Below, in pieces: positions 8,676 through 17,859 of a DNA stretch of 64,000 nt. Numbering within the stretch: the first letter of the stretch is position 1; every line of letters begins with the position of its first letter. Made by a program: the position numbers and the translations under genes. The stretch comes from Streptomyces camelliae. Lineage in GTDB: Bacteria > Actinomycetota > Actinomycetes > Streptomycetales > Streptomycetaceae. The notes below the pieces were generated by a model that saw nothing but the letters and a program-made list of their open reading frames with translations, made no database searches and was not told where the DNA came from. Where the stretch lies: NCBI RefSeq assembly GCF_027625935.1, contig NZ_CP115300.1, positions 682,001 through 746,000 of the forward strand. The letters run 5' to 3'.

Positions 8676-8784
8676 GATGGCGGCCCAGCGGATCATGGCT
8701 TCGCTGGTGGCGGCGGTAGGCGACCTGCCGTCCGCCAAGGCCCCGCTCCCTTGAATACGGGCAGCAAGCCCCTTCTCAAACACG
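8676..8784 (-). mobile_element. transposase C-terminal scrap plus IS-like end
   Basis: The minus strand reads TSEAMIRWAAIGLTTR, resembling the C-terminal helix of IS5-type transposases. The plus-strand TCTCAAACACG at 8774-8784 is the exact inverse of the 11-mer at 7310-7320. The scrap lacks any start or catalytic region. Confidence 0.42.
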
Positions 8785-8786
8785 CT

Positions 8787-9431
8787 CTAGGACCGGCGGC
8801 GTGCGAAGAGGATCGCGCCGGAGGCGGTCTTGTCGAGGTCGAGTGCCATGTGCGCCTCGACGGTGAATCCGGCCTCGCGCAGCCGGTCAGCGACCCGGTC
8901 GGGCCGGCGGCGGTGGACGTGGACGTGCATCGGATGGCCGCCGTAGCCCTGTGTCTTCAGCACCGACTCGTCGCCGGTGTGGAAGCCGAGGAGCAGGGGT
9001 CCGCCGGGGCGCAGTACGCGCCGGAAGTGGTCGAAGACCGTGGGGACGGCCTCGTCGGGAACATGGATCAGCGACCAGAAGGCGAGCAGGCCGGCGAGTG
9101 AGGCGTCGGCGAGGTCGAGGTCCGTCATCGAGCCCACCTCGAACCGCAGTCCGGGGTGGTCGCGGCGGGCCACGTCGATCATCGCGGGGGAAAGGTCGAT
9201 GCCGAAGGCGTCGACACCCAGCGCGCGCAGATGCGCGGTGACATGCCCCGGTCCGCAGCCCACGTCCGCCACCGGCCCACCGCCGGCAGCGTTCACCAGG
9301 TCGGCGAAGAGCGCCAGCGACGCGCGCAAATACGGCGCCCCGGCCAGAGCCTCGCGCACGAAGTCGGCGTAGCTCCCGGCGACCGTGTCGTAGGAGGTTC
9401 GGGTGTCTGCCAGCCAGTGGTCCGCGCTCAT
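8787..9431 (-). CDS. class I SAM-dependent methyltransferase
   Basis: A 214-residue Rossmann methyltransferase. Motif I is VADVGCGPGHVTAHLRALG (about residues 54-72), the acidic motif II is FGIDLSPAMIDVARRDHP, and motif post-I/IV appears in DLADASLAGLLAFWSLIHV; RVLRPGGPLLLGFHTGDES completes the fold. The acceptor is unknown. Its stop codon (CTA on the plus strand) falls 3 bases from the IS-like end at 8784, so the original C-terminus may have been slightly altered by insertion, although the length is normal. Confidence 0.85.
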   Translation of the reverse strand: MSADHWLADTRTSYDTVAGSYADFVREALAGAPYLRASLALFADLVNAAGGGPVADVGCGPGHVTAHLRALGVDAFGIDLSPAMIDVARRDHPGLRFEVGSMTDLDLADASLAGLLAFWSLIHVPDEAVPTVFDHFRRVLRPGGPLLLGFHTGDESVLKTQGYGGHPMHVHVHRRRPDRVADRLREAGFTVEAHMALDLDKTASGAILFARRRS

Positions 9432-9496
9432 GCCGGGTCACGGTAGCCAGTGCGCGGCAACCGGTTGCCGCTGGGGTCCGGCTCCGGCTGGGCCGG

Positions 9497-10522
9497 TCAC
9501 TTCTCCCGGTGCTGGCTGCGGATCCTGGCGGCGACGTCGTTCTGTTCGGTCTCCCACCACGGCCGTACCCGCTCGGCGGACGGCGCCTCGGGGACGGGGG
9601 CGGAGGTGGCCGCGGGTACGACGGCGGGGGCGAGTTCCGCGTCCAGGCGGCGGTCCAGGGCGGCGTTCTGGACCCGCTCCGCGCGCGCCCACTGGTACAG
9701 CAGGGCCAGCAGGAAGGGCAGCGCGACCAGCTCGGCGATGCTGAGCATCGCGCCGCCGCCGATCTGCTGGTCGTGCCGGACGTCCGGGGACCAGGTCGGC
9801 GCGTGGTGCAGGTACCAGGCGCCCGCGATCAGGGTGCCGTGGGTCATCACGACCACGCCGGGGACCGCGTCGACGATGCCGTCCAGGAAGACCAGTCCCG
9901 CCCGTACCGGGTGGGTGCACCAGCTGGGCAGTGCCTCCTCGTGGGTCAGCACCGGTACGACGAACAGGGAGCCGGCCACGAGCAGGTGCAGATACATCAG
10001 CTCGTGCAGCCAGCCCACGCGCAGGGCGGTGGCGAAGTACGGCGTGAAGTACACCGTCAGCTCCGTGGCCAGCACCAGGGCGGTGCTGACCAGGGGGAAG
10101 GTCAGTACGCGTACCAGGCGGCCGGACATCACCCGGCGCACCCGCCCGCCGGCGTGCTCCGGCAGGGCCAGGACGGCCAGCCGGAGCGGGTCGCCGAGGG
10201 CGAGGCCCAGCGGGGCGACCAGGTCCAGGAGGATGTTCTGCACGGCGGCCGGCCAGAACAGCACATGGTCGTAGACGGCCAGCGCGGACATCGTGGCGGC
10301 CACCAGCGCGCCCAGGCCGAGCAGCACGAAGGCGGCGACGCGGCCCGGCGGCCAGGTCTCGCCCCGCCGGCGCAGCCGCGCGACGCCCCAGCCGTAGAGC
10401 GCGCCCAGGGCGATGACCAGCAGCAGCGCGGGGAGGTCCAGCTGCCAGGTGGACAGCAGACGTCCTGTGGTCAGCTCGGGCAGCTCGCCGGCCGACAGGG
10501 CGGTCAGCGCGTGGCCATCCAT
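9497..10522 (-). CDS. CtaG-type cytochrome c oxidase assembly membrane protein
   Basis: 341 residues; ATG 10522 has GAAGGAGG 9 bases upstream. Seven or so hydrophobic helices fill residues 25-280, among them LPALLLVIALGALYGWGV, AFVLLGLGALVAATMSALAV and ALVLATELTVYF. Motifs ALAVYDHVLFWPAAVQNIL, MYLHLLVAGSLFVVPV and GVVVMTHGTLIAGAWY, with several membrane His residues, are typical of the caa3/CtaG_Bsu family that helps insert copper into cytochrome oxidase. The C-terminal 60 residues are cytosolic and charged. It runs in the same direction as the NRAMP operon upstream but 135 bases separate them. Confidence 0.82.
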   Translation of the reverse strand: MDGHALTALSAGELPELTTGRLLSTWQLDLPALLLVIALGALYGWGVARLRRRGETWPPGRVAAFVLLGLGALVAATMSALAVYDHVLFWPAAVQNILLDLVAPLGLALGDPLRLAVLALPEHAGGRVRRVMSGRLVRVLTFPLVSTALVLATELTVYFTPYFATALRVGWLHELMYLHLLVAGSLFVVPVLTHEEALPSWCTHPVRAGLVFLDGIVDAVPGVVVMTHGTLIAGAWYLHHAPTWSPDVRHDQQIGGGAMLSIAELVALPFLLALLYQWARAERVQNAALDRRLDAELAPAVVPAATSAPVPEAPSAERVRPWWETEQNDVAARIRSQHREK

Positions 10523-10657
10523 GCGGATCGTCCTCCTTCGGTTCGGTATGGCGGGCTCGGCGCGGAAGAGTCCGGCTCGGGTCCACCACGGGACGGTAGT
10601 CCCCGGCGGGCCGACACCTGGCATCGGGGTGCCGCGCGCCGGGGTGAAGGGCGAGGA

Positions 10658-11950
10658 TCAGGCAAGATCGAACCAGCCCAGGACCGTCTGCACGAGGAGG
10701 ATCGTCGACATGGCCGCGACACCGACGACCACAGCGGTGGCGGCGATGCGGTAGCGCGGGCCGTTGGCCGCCGGGCCGAGGACGGAGCGGCGGTTGGTCA
10801 GGACCAGGAGGTAGACCAGGACGACGGGGCTGATCAGGCCCTGGAGGACCTGGGTGCCGATCAGCAGCTGGATGACGTCGACCGGGGTCATGGCCACCGT
10901 GGCACCCAGCACGATCTGGGCGGTGAACAGGCCGAGGAAGAGCGGGGCGTCGCGGAAGCTGCGGGAGACGGAGCGCTCCACGCCGGCCGCCTCTCCTATG
11001 GCATAGCTGGCCGAGAGCGGGACGACGGCGCCGGCCAGGGCGGAGGCGCCGAGCAGGCCGAGCGCGAACAGGAGCTCCGCGCCCTGGCCCGCGACCGGTT
11101 TGAGGGCCTCGGCGGCCTGGGCTGCGGAGTTCAGCGGGCCGGTGCCGCCGATGGCGGAGGCCGTGGCGATGATGATGGTCAGGCTGATGACACAGGCGAA
11201 GACAGCGCCCAGGATGGCGTCGGCGCGGATCAGCGGGTAGTCGGCGGGCTTGGCGCCCCGGTCCACGACGCCCGCGGCGGCGTAGAACTGCATGTACGGG
11301 CTGACCGTCGTACCGATCAGCGCGACCGCGAGCAGGATGAAGTCCTTGTTCGCCTCGACGTGCGGGATGACCAGGTTGTGGCCGACCGCGCCCCAGTGGG
11401 GGTGGCCGAGGATCATCGCGAGCGGGTACGCGAAGAAGGCGAGCGACATGATCAGGAAGATGCGCTCGGCCCAGTGGTAGGAGCCGAACAGCACCAGCGC
11501 CCACAGCAGGACCGCCGCCGGCGGGATGACCGCCCACTTCGGCACGCCGAGGAGCTCGAACGCGGCGCCGATGCCGGCGAACTCGGACACGACCAGGCCG
11601 GTGTTGGCGAGCAGCAGGCAGGACACGGCGAGCGCGGTCAGGCGCAGGCTGAACTGTTCGCGGATCAGGGCTCCCAGGCCCTTGCCCGTGTGGGCGCCGA
11701 GGCGTACGGCCATCTCCTGCACCATCACCAGGGCGATGGTGACGAGCACCATGAAGAAGAGGGTGCCGTAGGTGTACTGGGACCCGGCCGAGGCGTAGGT
11801 GGCGATGCCGGCCGCGTCGTTGCCGGCGTTCGCGGCGACCAGTCCGGGTCCGGCGACGGCCGCGATCATGGTGAGGCGCCGCCAGCCGGTCCGGCGCGCG
11901 GGCGCGGGGGCCTGCGGTGCCGGGGTGGCGGTGTCGAGGTCGCGGGTCAC
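10658..11950 (-). CDS. non-canonical NRAMP-family metal ion transporter
   Basis: 430 residues with 11-12 hydrophobic helices arranged as in NRAMP carriers. The helix-1 signature, normally DPGN, reads NDAAGIATY (D45 kept, Asn replaced by Gly48), and the helix-6 metal motif, normally MPH, reads SPYMQF (S217, Y219). Loss of the Met and His ligands argues against Mn/Fe transport and fits NRAMP-related carriers for harder ions such as Mg2+. The start overlaps the stop of the upstream MgtE_N/CBS gene by 4 bases (ATGA), so the two are translated together. Membrane location is certain; the ion is inference. Confidence 0.85.
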   Translation of the reverse strand: MTRDLDTATPAPQAPAPARRTGWRRLTMIAAVAGPGLVAANAGNDAAGIATYASAGSQYTYGTLFFMVLVTIALVMVQEMAVRLGAHTGKGLGALIREQFSLRLTALAVSCLLLANTGLVVSEFAGIGAAFELLGVPKWAVIPPAAVLLWALVLFGSYHWAERIFLIMSLAFFAYPLAMILGHPHWGAVGHNLVIPHVEANKDFILLAVALIGTTVSPYMQFYAAAGVVDRGAKPADYPLIRADAILGAVFACVISLTIIIATASAIGGTGPLNSAAQAAEALKPVAGQGAELLFALGLLGASALAGAVVPLSASYAIGEAAGVERSVSRSFRDAPLFLGLFTAQIVLGATVAMTPVDVIQLLIGTQVLQGLISPVVLVYLLVLTNRRSVLGPAANGPRYRIAATAVVVGVAAMSTILLVQTVLGWFDLA

Positions 11951-13293
11951 TGGAGGAACCTCCGGAAGTGCAGCCGGCCGCGTTCGGGCAGCAGGGCGTC
12001 GAGCAGGTCGTCGGCCAGGATCCGGCCGAGCGGGCGGTCGCTGTCGTCGACCACCAGGAGTGAGGAGGCGCGGGCCGCGACGAGCTGGTCGGCGGCGTCG
12101 GCCAGGGAGGTGTCGGCGTGCACGGTGTCCGGCGGGCCGAACTGGACCCGCCAGGCGACCAGGTCGGCGATCGGGGTGGTGTCCTCGGCCACCGCCAGGT
12201 CGAACAGCGGGATGTCGGACAGCAGCCGGTCCGTGCCGTCCACGACGGCGACCGCGTCGATCTCGGTGCGGTGCTCGGCCTGTTCGGCCAGCCGGCCGCG
12301 CACCTCGGCGACGGACTCGTCCTGCCGGGCGGTGATCAGCAGCGTGGTCATGGCACCGCCCGCCGTGCCCTCCCGGTGGGTCAGCAGCCGGCGCAGTTCG
12401 GCCGCCTCGTCCTTCGGCATCCGGGTCAGCAGGGCTTCGCGCTCCTCGCGGGTGAGGTCGCGCAGGGCGTCGGTGGCCTCGTCGGGCTCCATCTCGTCGA
12501 CCAGGCGGGCCGCGTGCTCCGGCTGGGCCTCGCGCAGCAGGTTCTGCAGCTCGGCCGGTTCCATCTCCTCCAGCGCGTCGGCGGCCCGCTCCGGCTCCAG
12601 CCAGCCCAGCAGCTGCTGGCGTTCGGCGCGGCCGAGGTCTTCGAGGATGTCGGCGAGGTCGGCCGGGCGCAGCCGGTGCAGCGCCGCCCGGGAGGCGCGC
12701 AGCCGCACCTCGGGCGGACCCTCGGTGGCCTGCTCGGCGAAGGGCGCGACGGACTGCCAGTCCAGCACCCGCTCCGGCGTGGGGCGGGCCTGCCAGCGGC
12801 GCGGGCCGAGCCGGCGCAGCAGGGTGGGCAGCGAGACGTCCACCCCGACCAGGACGATCTGGTCCACCAGGGGTGCCAGATACAGGTCGGCGGCCCGGGT
12901 GACCTGTACGCCGTCGACGTCGACCAGCTGGTGGTCGAGGACGTCCTTGGCCAGCAGCACCTCACCGGGCCGGCGTACGAAGTCCCGCAGGTCGACGCGG
13001 GCGGTACGCAGCCGTACGTGTCCGGCGTGCACCTTGCCGACGGCGTCGGCCGGCACGAAGGTACGGCGCCGGCCGATGCGCAGGATGAGCCCGGTGACCG
13101 GAGGGTAGGAGTCGGTGCCGTAGAGCCGGGCGACGACGTCGACGACGCGGCCGACCTCGTCGCCCGACTGGTTGGTGACCTGGCCGCCGATCAGCCCGGC
13201 GAGGGAGACCAGCGAGGTGCGGACCGCCTTGGACGCGGTGGCGCGGCGCTCCAGACTGACCCGGCGGTCCCGCAGACGGGCCGAAGTGGACAT
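11947..13293 (-). CDS. MgtE N-domain/CBS cytosolic regulatory protein
   Basis: 448 residues with no membrane segment. The N-terminus (about 20-110) resembles a PRC-barrel (GGQVTNQSGDEVGRVVDVVA). Residues of about 195-325 form the MgtE_N superhelix with repeats such as LRPADLADILEDLGRAERQQ and EMEPDEATDALRDLTREERE. A CBS pair follows (DESVAEVRGRL, DTSLADAADQLVAARASSLL). This is the Mg2+-sensing gate of MgtE without its channel. The ATGA overlap with the NRAMP-type gene suggests that it gates that carrier. Start at ATG 13293; GTG 13323, with a better AAGGGG site, is an alternative. Confidence 0.85.
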   Translation of the reverse strand: MSTSARLRDRRVSLERRATASKAVRTSLVSLAGLIGGQVTNQSGDEVGRVVDVVARLYGTDSYPPVTGLILRIGRRRTFVPADAVGKVHAGHVRLRTARVDLRDFVRRPGEVLLAKDVLDHQLVDVDGVQVTRAADLYLAPLVDQIVLVGVDVSLPTLLRRLGPRRWQARPTPERVLDWQSVAPFAEQATEGPPEVRLRASRAALHRLRPADLADILEDLGRAERQQLLGWLEPERAADALEEMEPAELQNLLREAQPEHAARLVDEMEPDEATDALRDLTREEREALLTRMPKDEAAELRRLLTHREGTAGGAMTTLLITARQDESVAEVRGRLAEQAEHRTEIDAVAVVDGTDRLLSDIPLFDLAVAEDTTPIADLVAWRVQFGPPDTVHADTSLADAADQLVAARASSLLVVDDSDRPLGRILADDLLDALLPERGRLHFRRFLQ

Positions 13294-13412
13294 GAGCAGA
13301 GTGTGGGCAGCCAAAGTGAACACCCCCTTGCCCCGGCGTGACGGGGCTACGGGCGGCCCACGGCAGCACACGTCCTCCCCCGGACCGCGCGCCGGGCGCG
13401 CCGGGCGCACGA

Positions 13413-13443
13413 CGGCACACCGGCCGGCCGGGCCGGTGTGCCG
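13413..13443 (-). terminator. 13-bp hairpin in the leader of the MgtE_N/NRAMP operon
   Basis: CGGCACACCGGCC (13413-13425) and GGCCGGTGTGCCG (13431-13443) form a perfect 13-bp stem with a 5-base loop. It lies 16 bases after the stop of the candidate leader ORF and about 120 bases before the operon start, where an attenuator would be expected. No T-run follows. Confidence 0.55.
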
Positions 13444-13458
13444 GTGGCCGGTCGGGGG

Positions 13459-13545
13459 TCAGGGAAGAGGAGGCTGCTCCGGGCCGCGGAAGGACAGCGC
13501 GGACAACACGATGAGGGGCCGACTATGGCCCGGACTACTGTCCAT
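13459..13545 (-). CDS. candidate 28-residue proline-rich leader peptide
   Basis: A short ORF with ATG 13545 behind an excellent GGGAGGAGG site, ending TGA at 13459. The peptide is MDSSPGHSRPLIVLSALS then FRGPEQPPLP, with four prolines in its last seven codons. A strong hairpin follows its stop, then the MgtE_N/NRAMP operon on the same strand. Proline-rich leader peptides control Mg2+ transporter genes in enterobacteria (mgtL), so a similar translation-coupled attenuation is plausible. No homologue is known to me; the coding status is inferred from ribosome site, position and context. Confidence 0.42.
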   Translation of the reverse strand: MDSSPGHSRPLIVLSALSFRGPEQPPLP

Positions 13546-13683
13546 GTCGCCTCCTCCCGGTCGCGGCCGCGTCACCCCTCGGGACGGGGGAAGCTGCTCT
13601 GGAACCATACCGCCCGCCACAACCCTCCTTCCGCACCTATGACCCGTCCTTGACCTGCGCACTACACAACGGAGACCGTTTCG
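13546..13683 (-). promoter_or_regulatory. leader/promoter region of the MgtE_N/NRAMP operon
   Basis: This stretch upstream of the leader ORF has no gene. It contains a CCCC/GGGG dyad just ahead of the ribosome site and a possible TATGGT -10 element on the minus strand. I looked for M-box and yybP-ykoY riboswitch signatures and found neither. Confidence 0.3.
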
Positions 13684-16600
13684 TCAGTACACGTCCCGCA
13701 CATAGCGCTTGTCGGCGGCGAGCTGCTTGACGTAGACCGCGGCCTCCGTCTCGTCCAGGCCGCCGTGCACGACGGCGATCTCCCGCAGGGCCCGGTCGAC
13801 GTCCTTGGCCATGCGGGAGGCGTCGCCGCAGACGTAGAAGTGGGCGCCGTCCTGGAGCCAGGACCACAGCAGCGGGCCGTGTTCGCGCATGCGGTCCTGG
13901 ACGTAGACCTTGGCACGCTGGTCACGGGAGAAGGCGGTGTCCAGGCGGCTGAGCGTGCCGTCGGCGAGGAACGCGGTGAGCTCCTCCTCGTAGTAGAAGT
14001 CCGTCGCCCGATGCTGTTCGCCGAAGAACAGCCAGTTCGGCGCACGGTGACCGCGGGCCCGGCGTTCCTCCAGAAAGCCGATGAAAGGGGCGACGCCGGT
14101 GCCGGGGCCCACCATCACCGCGGGGGTGGCGGGGTCGGCGGGCGGCCGGAAGTGCGGCGCCCGCTGGACGCGGACCGGCACCGGGGTGCCGGGCTCGGCG
14201 TCGGCGAGGAAGGGGGAGCACACGCCCTGGCGGGGGCGGCCGCCCAGGTTCTCGTAGCGGACGACGGAGACGGTCAGCGAGACCAGGTGCGGGTCGGTCA
14301 GGGGACTGGACGATATGGAGTACATCCGGGGTTGCAGCCGCCCCAGCACGTCCGCCCATTCCTGCGCCCCGGCCCGGACGCCGAACTCGCCGACCACGTC
14401 GACGGCCTGCCGTCCCCAGGACCACTGCGCCAGCTCGCCCTTGTTGTCCGGCCGGAGCAGCTTGCGCAGCTCGCGCGGGTCGCGGGTGCGGTCGGCGGCG
14501 AAGCGCAGCAGGTCGGGAGTGACCCGGGTGATGTCCAGGTGCCGGAGCAGGGCTTCGCCGAACGGCACCTCTCCGACGGTCCTGAGGGTGACGGCCGTGT
14601 CCGCGTCGAGACCGGTGACGGCCAGCCATTCGGTCACCAGCTCCGGCCGGTTGACGGGGTGTACGGACAGGGCGTCCCCGGCCTCGTAGACCAGCGGGGC
14701 CTCGCTGTCGCGGGTGTCGAAGGTGAAGCGCCGGACCTCCTTGCCCGCGCCGGGCAGACTGAGCAGGCGGTTGCCGGTGAGGCGGGCGATGACGGGCGCG
14801 GGACGGCTCGGCCGCGGGGCCGCCGGGACGGTGCGGGCCGGCTGTTCGGAGGTCTGCAGCGCGGAGCGCACCTGGTCGAGCCAGGCTCCGGCCGCGCTCT
14901 CGTAGTCCGGTTCACAGTCGGTGCGCGGGGCCAGGGGCGTCGCGTCCAGTTCCGCCATGCGCCGGTCCAGGCGGCGGCCGTGGCCGCAGAAGTCGTCGTA
15001 GGAGGAGTCGCCGAAGGCCAGGACGGCGTACCGCCTGCCGTTCAGGCGCGGGGCGTCGGGCGCGGTGAGGGCGTCCCAGAAGCCGGCGCCGTTGTCGGGG
15101 GCGTCGCCGTCGCCGAAGGTGCTCGTGATCAGCAGCAGGTCGGCGTCGGACGGCAGCGCGGCGGGGTCCGCCTCGGCCATGGGCAGGAGGGAGGCGGCGT
15201 GGCCGTCGGCGGTGAGCCGCTCCACCGCGGCGAACGCGAACTCCTCGGCGTTCCCGGTCTGCGAGGCCCAGAGGATCACGACCTGGCGGCGGGGGCCGGC
15301 CACGGCCGGGGTGGACGGCTGTGCGGAGTCGCCGGTCCCGTGTGCGGGCGCCGGCTCGGACCTGGAGTACATCCCGGCGAGTACGCCGTTGACCCACAGG
15401 GCGTGCTCCGGGCTGAACGGGGCGTTCGCCGGCAGGACCGGTACGCCCGCCGAGCCGAACGGGATACCGGCCAGGAAGCCGGTGAGATAGCGGCGTTCGT
15501 GGTCGGCCAGGACCGGTGGCGGTGCGGCTTCCAGCCCGAACGGGGTGGGGACGGACGCCGTCGGCAGGGCGGTGGACGCCTCAGGCGGCGCGACGGCAGC
15601 CGGAGCGGCCCCGACGGGCACCGGGGTCATGGCCTCGGGAGCCGCCGGCACCGGAGTCTGCACGGTCACCGGGGTGGCCACCTTGGTCAGCGACACCGCG
15701 CACACCTTGAACTCGGGCTGGAACGACAGCGGGTCGACGGCGTCGCTGGTCACGGCGTTGACGCTGAGGTACTCGCCGAACAGGTCGTTCCAGTGGAACG
15801 GCGCGAAGCAGCAGCCCGGCCGCACCCGGTCGGTGACGACCGCGGGAAGCACCGCCCGCCCGCGCCGCGAGGCGACCTCCACGGAATCGCCCTCGGCCAG
15901 GTCCAGCCGGGCCGCGTCCTCGGGATGCACCTCCACGAAGGGCCCGGGGTTCAGCTTGTTCAGCTTGGCCACCTTGGCCGTCTTGGTGAGCGTGTGCCAC
16001 TGGTGCTGGAGCCGGCCGGTGTTGAGCACGAACGGGTAGTCGTCGTCGGGCATCTCCGCCGCGGGTATGTGCGGGCGGGCGTAGAAGACCGCACGGCCGC
16101 TCGCGGTCGGGAAGGTCGGTGCCCCCGCTGTTGCGTCCTCGCCGACATACCGGATCGGATTGCGGTCGGGACCGTGGGCGCTCGCCGCCGGCCACTGCAC
16201 GGGCGTGGTGCGCAGCCGCTCGTAGCTCACCCCGCGCAGGTCCCAGCCGGTCACCGGGTTCCAGGCGCGCTTGATCTCCTCGAAGACCTCCTCGGCGCTG
16301 TCGTACGCGAAGCCCTTCTCGTAGCCCATCTGCCGGGCCACGGCGGCGATGATCCGCCAGTCCGCGGTCGCCTCGCCGGGCGGGTCGGCGGCGGGCCGGG
16401 CGAGGGTGAGGTTGCGCTCGCTGTTGATCAGGACGCCCTCGGCCTCGGTCCACAGCGCGCCGGGCAGGACGACGTCGGCGTAGGCGTTGGTCTCGGTCTC
16501 GGCGAACACGTCCTGGGTGACGACGAGTTCGGCGGCCTCCAGGCCCTCGATGACCGTCTTGCGGTTGGCGACGGAGGCGACCGGGTTGGTGCAGATGATC

Positions 16601-17859
16601 CAGCACGCCTTGATGTGCCCGTCGGCCATCTTCTGGAACATCTCGACCGTGCCCTTGCCGACCCCGTCGGCCCGCAGGGTGTTGGGCTCCAGCTCCCACA
16701 GCTCCTCGACGAAGGCCCGGTCGGCGTCGGCGAGCACGGACCGCTGGCCGGGCAGTCCCGGCCCCATGTAGCCCATCTCCCGGCCGCCCATGGCGTTGGG
16801 CTGGCCGGTCAGCGAGAAGGGGCCGGAGCCCGGCCGGCAGATCGCGCCGGTGGCGAGGTGCAGGTTGACCAGGGCGTTGGTGTTCCAGGTGCCGTGCGTG
16901 GACTGGTTCAGGCCCATCGTCCAGCAGCTCGTCCACTCCCCGGCCTCGCCGATCAGCCGGGCGGCCTCCCGTATGTGCTCCTCCGGTATGCCGGTGATCT
17001 CGGCGACGGTGGCGGGCGGGTAGTCGGCGAGGAAGCCGGGCATCGCCTCCCAGCCCTCGGTGTGCGCGGCGATGAAGTCGGGATCGGTGTGCCCGTCCGC
17101 GTGCAGCAGATGCAGCAGCCCGTTGAGCAGCGCGAGGTCCGTGCCGGGCTTGATCTGCAGGAACAGGTCGGCCTTGGCGGCGGTGGCGGTGCGCCGCGGG
17201 TCCACGACGATCAGCTTGGCGCCCGCCGACTTCACCCGCTCCATCATCCGCAGGAAGAGGATGGGATGGCAGTCGGCCATGTTGGAGCCGATGACGAGGA
17301 AGACGTCGGCCTTGTCGAGGTCCTGGTACGACCCGGGCGGCCCGTCCGCGCCCAGGGACAGCTTGTAGCCGGTTCCCGCGCTGGCCATGCACAGCCGGGA
17401 GTTGGACTCGATCTGGTTGGTGCGGATGAAGCCCTTGGCCAGCTTGTTCGCCAGGTACTGCGCCTCCAGGCTCATCTGTCCGGAGACGTAGAGGGCGACC
17501 GCGTCGGGGCCGTGCTCGTCGATGATCGCGCGCAGCCGGCGAGCCGTCTCGGCGACGGCGTCCGCCAGCGGCACGGGCCGCGGTTCCTCGCCGCGCTCGG
17601 GCCGGACGAGGGCGCTCGTCAGCCGGCCCGGGGCGGCGAGCATGTCCGCGGTGGTCGCGCCCTTGGTGCACAGCCGGCCGAAGTTCGCCGGGTGCTCCTT
17701 GTCCCCGCTCGCCTTCAGGACCGTACGGCGCCCGTCCGGCCCCCTGCCGACGTCGAGGACCAGGCCGCAGCCCACCCCGCAGTACGAGCAGACCGTCCGC
17801 ACCTTCGTCGTGCCCTCGCTCAGCGAGCCCGGCGCGGCCACGGGCGCCTCCTTGTCCAC
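13684..17859 (-). CDS. assimilatory nitrate reductase fused to CysJ-like flavoprotein
   Basis: 1391 residues from GTG 17859. Order: a [4Fe-4S] site ([10 protein letters not shown] with GRLCTKG), molybdopterin oxidoreductase core (about 50-560; [35 protein letters not shown]), molydopterin dinucleotide-binding domain (about 610-740), a short [18 protein letters not shown] linker resembling the CysJ N-terminus, a flavodoxin domain near residue 860 ([25 protein letters not shown]), FAD domain ([10 protein letters not shown]) and NAD(P)H domain to the C-terminus ([17 protein letters not shown]). It can thus carry electrons from NAD(P)H through FAD/FMN and Fe-S to Mo within one polypeptide and reduce nitrate to nitrite in the cytoplasm. 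No nitrite reductase is in the window. Confidence 0.9.
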   Translation of the reverse strand: MDKEAPVAAPGSLSEGTTKVRTVCSYCGVGCGLVLDVGRGPDGRRTVLKASGDKEHPANFGRLCTKGATTADMLAAPGRLTSALVRPERGEEPRPVPLADAVAETARRLRAIIDEHGPDAVALYVSGQMSLEAQYLANKLAKGFIRTNQIESNSRLCMASAGTGYKLSLGADGPPGSYQDLDKADVFLVIGSNMADCHPILFLRMMERVKSAGAKLIVVDPRRTATAAKADLFLQIKPGTDLALLNGLLHLLHADGHTDPDFIAAHTEGWEAMPGFLADYPPATVAEITGIPEEHIREAARLIGEAGEWTSCWTMGLNQSTHGTWNTNALVNLHLATGAICRPGSGPFSLTGQPNAMGGREMGYMGPGLPGQRSVLADADRAFVEELWELEPNTLRADGVGKGTVEMFQKMADGHIKACWIICTNPVASVANRKTVIEGLEAAELVVTQDVFAETETNAYADVVLPGALWTEAEGVLINSERNLTLARPAADPPGEATADWRIIAAVARQMGYEKGFAYDSAEEVFEEIKRAWNPVTGWDLRGVSYERLRTTPVQWPAASAHGPDRNPIRYVGEDATAGAPTFPTASGRAVFYARPHIPAAEMPDDDYPFVLNTGRLQHQWHTLTKTAKVAKLNKLNPGPFVEVHPEDAARLDLAEGDSVEVASRRGRAVLPAVVTDRVRPGCCFAPFHWNDLFGEYLSVNAVTSDAVDPLSFQPEFKVCAVSLTKVATPVTVQTPVPAAPEAMTPVPVGAAPAAVAPPEASTALPTASVPTPFGLEAAPPPVLADHERRYLTGFLAGIPFGSAGVPVLPANAPFSPEHALWVNGVLAGMYSRSEPAPAHGTGDSAQPSTPAVAGPRRQVVILWASQTGNAEEFAFAAVERLTADGHAASLLPMAEADPAALPSDADLLLITSTFGDGDAPDNGAGFWDALTAPDAPRLNGRRYAVLAFGDSSYDDFCGHGRRLDRRMAELDATPLAPRTDCEPDYESAAGAWLDQVRSALQTSEQPARTVPAAPRPSRPAPVIARLTGNRLLSLPGAGKEVRRFTFDTRDSEAPLVYEAGDALSVHPVNRPELVTEWLAVTGLDADTAVTLRTVGEVPFGEALLRHLDITRVTPDLLRFAADRTRDPRELRKLLRPDNKGELAQWSWGRQAVDVVGEFGVRAGAQEWADVLGRLQPRMYSISSSPLTDPHLVSLTVSVVRYENLGGRPRQGVCSPFLADAEPGTPVPVRVQRAPHFRPPADPATPAVMVGPGTGVAPFIGFLEERRARGHRAPNWLFFGEQHRATDFYYEEELTAFLADGTLSRLDTAFSRDQRAKVYVQDRMREHGPLLWSWLQDGAHFYVCGDASRMAKDVDRALREIAVVHGGLDETEAAVYVKQLAADKRYVRDVY

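Noticed and set aside
9509..13108. A 1199-codon plus-strand frame across the CtaG, NRAMP and MgtE_N genes
   Set aside because: It covers three clearly recognised minus-strand genes and encodes low-complexity sequence.
13546..13683. M-box or yybP-ykoY metal riboswitch before the MgtE_N/NRAMP operon
   Set aside because: Conserved loop sequences of either class were not found; the leader ORF with hairpin is the better explanation.
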